Below, piece after piece: positions 23,584 to 29,366 of a stretch of DNA of 29,366 bases. How positions within the stretch are numbered: the first letter of the stretch is position 1; every line of letters begins with the position of its first letter. Origin of the DNA: an uncultured Atopobium sp. (lineage in GTDB: Bacteria > Actinomycetota > Coriobacteriia > Coriobacteriales > Atopobiaceae); NCBI GenBank assembly GCA_937926845.1, contig CALBBS010000193.1, positions 1-29,366 on the forward strand. The letters run 5' to 3'. A model generated the notes under the pieces. The model saw nothing but the letters and a program-made list of their open reading frames with translations. It did no database searches and had not been told where the DNA came from. The position numbers were made by a program, and so were the translations under genes.

Positions 23584-24090
23584 TTATGAGAAATCCTCAG
23601 GAGAGACATCCTCAATAAACTGGCGGAACTCCTCAAGCTCTTGGGCCTGAACGTCCTTCTCGACATCAGTAAAATCTGGAGCAGCGGCAATTTCTAGAAC
23701 GCTCTCGTCAGCAAAGATGGGAGCGTTTGTTCTTACTGCCAGAGCAATTGCGTCTGACGGACGAGCATCCACGTAGATATGCTCTCCCTCTTTAGAGATG
23801 AGCTCAATTTGCGAGAAGAATGTGGTGCCGCGGACGCCAACAATGCGCACACTTTTAATATCTGCGTCCAGAGAATCAAGAACGGAGCGGAGAAGGTCAT
23901 GCGTGAGCGGTCTCTGGGTAGACTCTTGATCTATGCCAAGGCTGATAGCGGATGCCTCAATGTTGCCAATCTTGATAGGAAGACTTAAGGAAGAGACGCC
24001 GCGTGGGTCATGAAGACGCAGGACAATAACGGAAGAGATTGGTCCTCCTCCGACAACAACTGTCTGTATGTCCATACGTTTTAGTGACAC
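23584..24090 (-). CDS. BFN/DUF151-domain bifunctional nuclease family protein
   Basis: A 168-residue protein whose first roughly 125 residues are a BFN (DUF151) domain: VVVGGGPISSVIVLRL, LPIKIGNIEASAISLG, and the signature VDARPSDAIALAVRTNAPIFADESVL. Plant members have been reported with RNase/DNase activity; the role in actinobacteria is not settled. The tail is acidic (DVEKDVQAQELEEF). I chose GTG at 24090 because GGAG lies five bases upstream; an ATG at 24075 would match the domain edge but has no ribosome site, and a longer ATG start at 24120 is also possible. The gene converges on the hydrogenase gene with 46 bases between stops and no clear terminator. Confidence 0.85.
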   Translation of the reverse strand: MSLKRMDIQTVVVGGGPISSVIVLRLHDPRGVSSLSLPIKIGNIEASAISLGIDQESTQRPLTHDLLRSVLDSLDADIKSVRIVGVRGTTFFSQIELISKEGEHIYVDARPSDAIALAVRTNAPIFADESVLEIAAAPDFTDVEKDVQAQELEEFRQFIEDVSPEDFS

Positions 24091-24201
24091 AAAAACTCCA
24101 AAAAGCACGCCATGTATCAATCTTTGGGCAGATAGTCTACGACTCTATGTTCTGCTTTCATACCCAATTTCAAGAAACTTTAAAACAAAACAAAAAAAGT
24201 G

Positions 24202-24230
24202 TTGACCTACGAGAAGTATGGAGGTATTAT
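24202..24230 (+). promoter_or_regulatory. Strong promoter of the tRNA-Ile/tRNA-Ala unit
   Basis: TTGACC (24202-24207), 17 bases, TATTAT (24225-24230), 13 bases before the tRNA-Ile 5' end. A short leader is expected. Confidence 0.88.
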
Positions 24231-24243
24231 TTTTCCCTGCGTT

Positions 24244-24320
24244 GGGCCTGTAGCTCAGTTGGTCAGAGCGTCCGGCTGATAACCGGGAGGTCACAAGTTC
24301 AAACCTTGTCAGGCCCACCA
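24244..24320 (+). tRNA. tRNA-Ile (GAU)
   Basis: A 77-base cloverleaf: acceptor GGGCCTG pairs with CAGGCCC, the D loop has AGCTCAGTTGGT, and the anticodon stem CCGGC/ACCGG flanks GAT at 24278-24280. The T arm contains GTTCAAA, and CCA is encoded. It is the first of two tRNAs in a stand-alone transcription unit. Confidence 0.97.
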
Positions 24321-24331
24321 CTTTATGTGAC

Positions 24332-24376
24332 AATAGTCACCCCAACGTTAGCCGAGTCGCCGTTGGGGTGATTATT
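24332..24376 (+). repeat. 16-bp hairpin between the two tRNAs
   Basis: AATAGTCACCCCAACG (24332-24347) pairs with CGTTGGGGTGATTATT (24361-24376), with one G-U pair and a 13-base loop. No clean U tract follows, so it may be a processing signal or partial terminator. A second 7-bp stem, CTTCTGG/CCAGAAG, lies at 24382-24401. Confidence 0.75.
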
Positions 24377-24408
24377 AAAACCTTCTGGGCCCAACCAGAA
24401 GTCAGTAC

Positions 24409-24484
24409 GGGGAATTAGCTCAGCTGGGAGAGCGCGGGCTTTGCAAGCCTGAGGTCAGGGGTTCGATCCCCCTATTCTCCACCA
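24409..24484 (+). tRNA. tRNA-Ala (UGC)
   Basis: A 76-base cloverleaf: acceptor GGGGAAT pairs with ATTCTCC through one G-U pair, the D loop is AGCTCAGCTGGGA, and anticodon TGC is at 24442-24444. The T arm is GGGGTTCGATCCCC, and CCA is encoded. It follows tRNA-Ile by 88 bases. Confidence 0.97.
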
Positions 24485-24491
24485 AATGTTC

Positions 24492-24521
24492 AAGGCCAGG
24501 GATTTTGTCCCTGGCCTTTTT
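24492..24521 (+). terminator. Terminator of the tRNA unit
   Basis: AAGGCCAGGGA (24492-24502) pairs with TCCCTGGCCTT (24508-24518) around TTTTG, followed by a T run. It lies seven bases after tRNA-Ala. Confidence 0.95.
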
Positions 24522-24617
24522 GCTTTAGTTATTTTTCAAAATAGCACTCAAAAAAGATACGGTTGCGCCATAAAACATACCGATGACCGTTATTTTTACC
24601 CACTTATCGAATAGTTA

Positions 24618-24638
24618 CATGTTTTTACAACAAACATG
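24618..24638. repeat. Operator-like inverted repeat upstream of the ABC importer
   Basis: CATGTTT (24618-24624) and AAACATG (24632-24638) flank seven bases, 73 bases before the binding-protein start. The size and symmetry would suit a dimeric repressor. The gap from 24522 to 24710 shows no confident promoter. Confidence 0.4.
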
Positions 24639-24710
24639 AGTAGGATTTACACAGGAGTATGTTCTTTTCATTGGCACTGTGGAAAACCACAAGGAGAGAA
24701 AAGAGTTCTT

Positions 24711-25850
24711 ATGTCAAATCTTACGCGTCGTAACTTTTTTGGTGTAAGTGCAGTTGTAGCAGGTTTGGGTATCACTGCCTGCAAAAAGTCTGATTCAGAT
24801 GCTGGTGAGAAGAAAGAATCTGACACCAACTCTACAGACACTGTTGGTGCTCCAGAAGAGCTGGTAAAGGCTGCAAAAGAAGAAGGTAAGCTTATTGTTT
24901 ACGGCTCCTGCGAAGAGGAATATCTAAACGCAGTATGTAACAACTTCAAGAGTCTGTATGGCATTGATGTTCAGGCACAGCGCCTGTCAACTGGCGAGGT
25001 TGCTGCAAAGATTGAGGAAGAGAACGGCCATCCATCAGCAGACGTTTGGTTTGGTGGCACAACCGATCCTTACAATGTCACCTCCTCAAAGGGTCTTCTT
25101 GAGCAGTACGAACCAAAGAATGCATCTCACCTCATTTCCGATAAGTTCAAGAGCACTAATAAAGACTGGTACGGAATTTATAAGGGCATCCTTGGTATTC
25201 TGTATGATAAGGAAGAGCTACAGCGTCTTAAGCTCGATGTGCCTCAGGACTATAAGGACCTTATCGATCCTAAATATAAGGGTCTTATTTGGTCTTCCAA
25301 CTACAATACTGCTGGTACCGCAAAGTTGATTATCAACACCGTTATTCAGAAGTACGGTCACGATCAGGGTATTCAGTATCTTGTTGACCTTGATAAGAAT
25401 ATTGCTCAGTACACCAAGAGTGGCTCTGGTCCTTCCAAGGCTATTGGAGCCGGTGAGTGCACCATCGGAATTGGTATGCTCCATGATGGTATTTATCAGA
25501 TTGTTGACCAAGAGCATGAGAATGTTGGTCTTCAGATTCCAAGCTCTGGTGCATCATACGAGGTTGGTGCAACCGCAATCTTCAAGGGCGCAGCACATCC
25601 AAACGCCGCTAAGCTCTGGATTGAGTATGCATTGTCCCCAGCATGCGTCGATCTTGCTCAGAAGAATGGTTCTTACCAGTTCTTGGTAATTGACAACGCA
25701 AAGCAGCCTGAGATTGCAACTGAGTACGGTCTTGATCCAAACAACGTCATGGACTACAACTTCGAAGATGCTAAGAAAAACACCGAGCAGTATGTTAAGG
25801 ACGTTATGGAAGCTCTTGGTGGCGGAGATAGCCGCTTCAAGACGGAGTAA
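24711..25850 (+). CDS. ABC importer substrate-binding lipoprotein, Tat-type signal (ferric or sugar-phosphate family)
   Basis: A 379-residue extracellular binding protein. The N-terminus LTRRNFFGVSA is a twin-arginine motif, followed by a hydrophobic stretch and a lipobox ending at C24 (GITAC), so it is probably exported folded and lipid-anchored. A Ser/Asp/Lys/Glu-rich linker (25-50) precedes the binding domain (KLIVYGSCEEEYLNAV ... SADVWFGGTTDPYN ... GAAHPNAAKLWIEYALS). The fold matches the family annotated as iron(III)-binding, but there is no adjacent tyrosine pair anywhere, unlike FbpA. AfuA-type members of the family bind sugar phosphates, so iron should not be assumed. I chose the ATG at 24711 because the signal starts there; AAGGAG lies 14 bases upstream. 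Permease and ATPase follow. Confidence 0.85.
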   Translation: MSNLTRRNFFGVSAVVAGLGITACKKSDSDAGEKKESDTNSTDTVGAPEELVKAAKEEGKLIVYGSCEEEYLNAVCNNFKSLYGIDVQAQRLSTGEVAAKIEEENGHPSADVWFGGTTDPYNVTSSKGLLEQYEPKNASHLISDKFKSTNKDWYGIYKGILGILYDKEELQRLKLDVPQDYKDLIDPKYKGLIWSSNYNTAGTAKLIINTVIQKYGHDQGIQYLVDLDKNIAQYTKSGSGPSKAIGAGECTIGIGMLHDGIYQIVDQEHENVGLQIPSSGASYEVGATAIFKGAAHPNAAKLWIEYALSPACVDLAQKNGSYQFLVIDNAKQPEIATEYGLDPNNVMDYNFEDAKKNTEQYVKDVMEALGGGDSRFKTE

Positions 25851-25913
25851 AACCAACGCCAGCAAGCAAACAAACAAACAATGCTGTTGCTCAAGGTCTG
25901 AGTGGCAGATTAT

Positions 25914-25943
25914 ACTGGGCAGGCAGAGATCTGCCTGCCCAGT
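25914..25943 (+). repeat. 14-bp-arm stem-loop between binding protein and permease genes
   Basis: ACTGGGCAGGCAGA (25914-25927) and TCTGCCTGCCCAGT (25930-25943) are perfect complements around GA. No T run follows. In importer operons such a stem often stabilises or partly terminates the message so that the binding protein is made in excess. A short CAAA microsatellite (about 25866-25880) precedes it. Confidence 0.75.
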
Positions 25944-25993
25944 TCCACATAGAGCTTTGCGTATAGGTTTAGTGTTTCAGAGTTAGGACCAGC

Positions 25994-27703
25994 ATGGCAA
26001 AATCCCAGAGCGCTCGACTTGAGCGAAAAAAGCTCCTTGGCGATCCAATTTTGATAACGACCATTGTCGTTCTTATCGCCTTCTTAACCCTTTTTATTCT
26101 GTATCCTCTTGCCATTCTTATGGTTGACTCTGTAGTCTCCGATAACGGGATTACCTTTGATGTGTTTACGCGCATCTTAGCTATGCCTTCATTTGATCGC
26201 GCAATTACCAATACCCTCAGAGTTGGTTTTGCGGTAGGCATTTTATCAGCGCTTATTGGTCTTCTTTTTGCGTATGTTGAAGTGTACGTAAAGCTTCGTA
26301 CAAAGTTTATGACAGGCCTTTTCCGCGTGGTTTCCATGCTTCCTGTTGTTTCTCCACCTTTTGTACTGTCCCTTTCCATGATTATGATGTTTGGTAAAAA
26401 AGGCCTGATTACCCGCGGTCTTTTGGGAATTTTTGACAACAACATCTATGGCTTCTGGGGCATCTTTATTGTCCAGACTATGTCGTTTTTCCCTGTGTGT
26501 TACATGATGCTTAAGGGCCTGCTTAAAAATATTGATCCATCCCTTGAAGAAGCAGCACGTGACATGGGTGCAAGCCGCTGGAAAGTATTTACCAGCGTTA
26601 CACTTCCTCTTATTTTGCCTGGCCTAGGCAATGCTTTTCTCGTCTCATTTATTGAGTCGATTGCAGACTTTGCAAATCCAATGATTATTGGTGGCTCCTA
26701 CGATACCCTGGCAACAACTATCTACCTGCAGATTACAGGCGCGTACGACAAGCAAGGCGCGGCTGCTATGGCTGTTGTTCTTCTTTCCATTACGCTGCTT
26801 ATGTTTGTTGTTCAGAAGTTTGTACTGGAAGCAAAGAGCACGTCTACACTTTCGGGCAAAGCAACGCGAGCTAGGATGCTTATTACAGACAACTCAGTTC
26901 GCATTCCACTTACCATTCTTTGCGCGTTGGTTGCTCTCTTTGTTATTGGCATGTACCTCTGCGTTCCTTATGGTTCGTTTGTTCGTTCCTGGGGCTCAAA
27001 TTACGAGTTAACTACTAAATGGTTTGAGCAGGTATTTACCAAGTACCACGGCTTGCAGGCGTTTAGCGACTCGTTTATGCTTTCGCTTATTGCAGCGCCA
27101 ATCACTGCTCTGCTTTCGATGATTATTTCTTATCTGGTAGTAAAACGTCGCTTCCGTGGCCGTGGTTTTATCGAGGCTGTATCCATGCTTGCTATGGCAG
27201 TCCCTGGTACGGTTTTGGGCGTTGGCTATATTCGCGGTTTCTCAAGCGGCGTTATGCACACAGGATTTTTGCAAGGCCTGTATGGCACAGGACTTATCCT
27301 GATTATTGTCTTTGTCGTGCGTTCGCTTCCTACAGGAACACGCTCGGGCATCTCGGCACTTCGACAGATTGATAAATCAATTGAGGAGTCCGCATATGAC
27401 ATGGGCGCCGACAGCTTTACGGTATTTATGACCGTTACGTTGCCGCTGATTAAAGATTCGTTCTTGTCTGGCTTGGTAACGGCGTTTGTCCGCTCCATCA
27501 CCGCAATTTCTGCAGTTATCCTCTTGGTCACACCAGAGTTCCTGCTCATCACCGTTCAGATTAATGAGTTTGCTGGTAAGGGTTCATATGGTATGGCCTG
27601 CGCCTTTGCAACAATTCTGATTGTTATTACCTATGGCTCGGTATTGCTTATGAATTGGGCCATCAAACACTTTGGCACCAGCCGAGCACTCAAGGAGGAG
27701 TAA
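25994..27703 (+). CDS. ABC importer permease, two fused transmembrane domains
   Basis: A 569-residue inner-membrane protein with two MetI-like halves joined in one chain, as in FbpB/AfuB-type permeases. Each half has its coupling-helix EAA motif: EEAARDMGASRWKVFTSVTL near residue 190 and EESAYDMGADSFTVFMTVTL near residue 470. About twelve hydrophobic segments are visible. The first 15 residues are basic and cytoplasmic. A fused chain forms the whole channel without a second subunit. AGGA precedes the ATG at 25994. The ATPase gene begins three bases after the stop, and a stem-loop separates this gene from the binding-protein gene. Confidence 0.92.
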   Translation: MAKSQSARLERKKLLGDPILITTIVVLIAFLTLFILYPLAILMVDSVVSDNGITFDVFTRILAMPSFDRAITNTLRVGFAVGILSALIGLLFAYVEVYVKLRTKFMTGLFRVVSMLPVVSPPFVLSLSMIMMFGKKGLITRGLLGIFDNNIYGFWGIFIVQTMSFFPVCYMMLKGLLKNIDPSLEEAARDMGASRWKVFTSVTLPLILPGLGNAFLVSFIESIADFANPMIIGGSYDTLATTIYLQITGAYDKQGAAAMAVVLLSITLLMFVVQKFVLEAKSTSTLSGKATRARMLITDNSVRIPLTILCALVALFVIGMYLCVPYGSFVRSWGSNYELTTKWFEQVFTKYHGLQAFSDSFMLSLIAAPITALLSMIISYLVVKRRFRGRGFIEAVSMLAMAVPGTVLGVGYIRGFSSGVMHTGFLQGLYGTGLILIIVFVVRSLPTGTRSGISALRQIDKSIEESAYDMGADSFTVFMTVTLPLIKDSFLSGLVTAFVRSITAISAVILLVTPEFLLITVQINEFAGKGSYGMACAFATILIVITYGSVLLMNWAIKHFGTSRALKEE

Positions 27704-27706
27704 CAC

Positions 27707-28786
27707 ATGGCTACAGAGAAAAAAGGCGTTCGCCTTGAGCACATTTCCAAGATTTATCAGGATCAGAAGACTGGAAAAGACTTCTACGCAGTTCAAGACG
27801 CTAACATCACTATTGCACCTGGTGAGTTTGTTACGCTGCTTGGCCCTTCTGGCTGCGGAAAGACCACTATTCTGCGCATGATTGCTGGTTTTGAGAGCCC
27901 TGATGAGGGAAAGATCTTCCTTGGCGATGAGCAGATTGATGAGCTTACTCCAAACAAGCGCGATACCGCTATGGTGTTCCAGAGCTATGCGCTACTTCCT
28001 CACTACAACATCTTCGATAACGTTGCTTACGGCCTTAAGCTGCGCAAGATGGACAAGAACGTAATTCGCGAGAAGGTCCTTCACATCCTTGGTCTTGTTG
28101 GACTTGAGGGCATGGAAGAGCGCATGACCAACCAGCTTTCTGGTGGTCAGCAGCAGCGTGTTGCTTTGGCACGTGCTCTGGTTATTGAACCAAGCGTGCT
28201 CCTCTTTGACGAACCTCTTTCAAACCTTGATGCGAAGCTCCGCGTTGACATGCGTAACGAGATTCGTCGTATTCAGCAAGAGGCTGGCATTACCGCCATC
28301 TACGTCACACATGACCAGTCAGAGGCAATGGCACTTTCAGACAACATCATCATTATGAAAAAGGGTGTTGTGGACCAAGTTGGCGATCCTCAGACGGTTT
28401 ACTATCATCCAGCAGACGAGTTTGTTGCAGACTTTATTGGTGAGTCAAACTTCCTGCATGCAACCATTGCAGACAAGCTTGATTCTGAGACTGCACTTTG
28501 CCGCTTTGAGGGCCATGAGTTTGAGGCCAGCGGATGTTCTCACCTGGACAAGGGTAAGGAATGCTGCATTGTTCTTCGTCCAGAGTCTGCACGCCTTGCT
28601 GACAAGGGGACACTTGCCTGTGAGGTAGTTCTCTCTCGATTCATGGGCCACTACCAGAACTACCACGTTATGGTAGGTGATACTCTCATCAAGATTACGG
28701 ACTTCAATCCTCGTACCCACAAGATTTACAACGTTGGTGACCACGCCTTTGTTGACTTCACCAAAGATGAGGTCCACGTTCTGTAA
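27707..28786 (+). CDS. ABC importer ATP-binding protein
   Basis: A 359-residue ATPase of the CUT1/iron/spermidine importer type. Visible motifs are Walker A GPSGCGKTT, Q-loop MVFQSYALLPH, signature LSGGQQQRVALARAL, Walker B VLLFDEPLSNLD and H-loop VTHDQSEAMAL. Residues about 240-359 form a TOBE-type regulatory domain (FIGESNFLHATI ... CIVLRPESARL), the usual place for ligand or regulatory contacts. AAGGAGGAG overlaps the end of the permease gene and serves the ATG at 27707. It is the last gene of the operon, ended by the terminator at 28811. Confidence 0.94.
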   Translation: MATEKKGVRLEHISKIYQDQKTGKDFYAVQDANITIAPGEFVTLLGPSGCGKTTILRMIAGFESPDEGKIFLGDEQIDELTPNKRDTAMVFQSYALLPHYNIFDNVAYGLKLRKMDKNVIREKVLHILGLVGLEGMEERMTNQLSGGQQQRVALARALVIEPSVLLFDEPLSNLDAKLRVDMRNEIRRIQQEAGITAIYVTHDQSEAMALSDNIIIMKKGVVDQVGDPQTVYYHPADEFVADFIGESNFLHATIADKLDSETALCRFEGHEFEASGCSHLDKGKECCIVLRPESARLADKGTLACEVVLSRFMGHYQNYHVMVGDTLIKITDFNPRTHKIYNVGDHAFVDFTKDEVHVL

Positions 28787-28810
28787 GCGCTTTGGTTAAA
28801 GCAGTAACGT

Positions 28811-28846
28811 ATGGCGAGAAGATCCATTGATCTTCTCGCCATTTTT
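28811..28846 (+). terminator. Terminator of the ABC importer operon
   Basis: ATGGCGAGAAGATC (28811-28824) pairs perfectly with GATCTTCTCGCCAT (28829-28842) around CATT, followed by Ts. It lies in the convergent gap with the LacI-family gene. Confidence 0.93.
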
Positions 28847-28847
28847 G

Positions 28848-29366
28848 TCAGATGGTTGATTTGAGCCAGTTTAGTTTGCAGGTGAGCAGCTTGTGATCGG
28901 GCTCAAGCGAGGGATCCTTGATTCTTTTAAGGAGCATCTTGCAAGCTGCGTAACCCTCTTCGTAAACAGGTTCAACAATGGTAGAAATACTTTTAGCAGG
29001 TAAATCGGTCCAATCAGTGTTGTTGAATCCCAACAGGCCAACTTGCTTTGGAATTACTGTCTCGTAGGATTGCAAGGCATTATAGACACTTTTAAGAGCC
29101 CATTGATTTGGTACAAATACCAGCGTTTTCTTTGACGGAAGAATGTGATTGTTGAGCCACTGCGTGATGTCAGAGATAGAGAGTGTATTTTGCTCCATAG
29201 TGAGACGTTCATGAGGTTTATTTGAGGCCTCTAAGGCATCGGTGAAGCCAGACTCTCGTTCAATTCTGGTACGACCTTTTGGCTCTCCGCCAATAATCAA
29301 AAAGTTTTCGTACCCATGTTCAACGCAGTGGGTTGCAGCCGAATAAACGCCGTCGTAGAGATTACT
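28848..29366 (-). CDS. LacI-family transcriptional regulator (N-terminal part beyond window)
   Basis: The last 172 codons of a gene entering from the right edge; the helix-turn-helix half is outside the window. The visible part is the C-terminal lobe of a periplasmic-binding-like ligand domain: GVYSAATHCVEHGYENFLIIGGEP, then RTRIERESGFTDALEA, VFVPNQWALKSVYNAL, GLLGFNNTDW, and the late segment STIVEPVYEEGYAACKMLL. These follow the order seen in sugar-responsive LacI/PurR proteins. The reading frame continues to the window edge without a stop. It converges on the ABC importer, so it may or may not control it. A sugar-type effector would fit a sugar-phosphate reading of that importer, which is inference. 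Confidence 0.82.
   Translation of the reverse strand, partial: SNLYDGVYSAATHCVEHGYENFLIIGGEPKGRTRIERESGFTDALEASNKPHERLTMEQNTLSISDITQWLNNHILPSKKTLVFVPNQWALKSVYNALQSYETVIPKQVGLLGFNNTDWTDLPAKSISTIVEPVYEEGYAACKMLLKRIKDPSLEPDHKLLTCKLNWLKSTI

Noticed and set aside
25862..25882. CAAA tandem motif as a CRISPR or mobile-element trace
   Set aside because: It is a short microsatellite of about four units without spacers or longer repeats.

Overview
This window spans the replication origin of a low-to-mid GC Gram-positive chromosome. The most likely source is an anaerobic actinobacterium of class Coriobacteriia, near Atopobium/Lancefieldella. This is inferred from gene order and gene content, not from a database search. 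Gene orientation flips at about 9.05-9.41 kb. Genes to the left run leftward (rpmH-rnpA-yidD-yidC-jag, then rsmG-parA-parB) and genes to the right run rightward (an ATPase/winged-helix gene, dnaA, dnaN, recF, a DUF721/DciA gene, gyrB, gyrA). This is the expected layout around a bidirectional oriC.

Left arm (1-9.1 kb): a DnaQ-DinG-type exonuclease/helicase gene cut by the left edge, with ddl just upstream of it and rlmN divergent from ddl. Next comes the parAB operon, ending in a small membrane protein translationally coupled to ParB. Two perfect parS sites follow, one between parA and rsmG and one inside rsmG. Then come rsmG behind a striking leader hairpin, jag with a strong terminator, and the yidC-yidD-rnpA-rpmH operon driven by a near-consensus promoter.

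Origin (9.1-12.1 kb): three gene-free gaps carry copies of one 9-mer family, TTnTCAACA, which I read as this organism's DnaA box. The gaps are separated by dnaA and by a 288-residue protein with a GHKL-type ATPase fold and a C-terminal winged helix. That gene between rpmH and dnaA is the most unusual feature of the window. DnaA itself has a changed box-reading signature (GGRKHATI where GGRDHTTV is usual), which fits a shifted box. The dnaA-dnaN gap also holds a 10-bp-phased array of TAGAAA/TTTCTA half-sites and a 9-bp inverted repeat.

Right arm (12.1-29.4 kb): dnaN, recF, dciA, gyrB and gyrA form a replication cluster ending in a strong terminator. A two-gene redox operon follows: a NuoF-type Fe-S domain fused to a GltD-type flavoprotein, overlapping a complete [FeFe]-hydrogenase. 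Then come a BFN/DUF151 nuclease gene on the minus strand and a stand-alone tRNA-Ile(GAU)/tRNA-Ala(UGC) pair with its own promoter and terminator. Last is a three-gene ABC importer: a Tat lipoprotein binding protein, a fused permease and an ATPase. It resembles iron transporters but lacks their di-tyrosine ligand. The window ends inside a convergent LacI-family regulator.

Together the window encodes replication initiation, chromosome segregation, membrane protein insertion, tRNA and rRNA maturation or modification, and accessory hydrogen metabolism and solute uptake.
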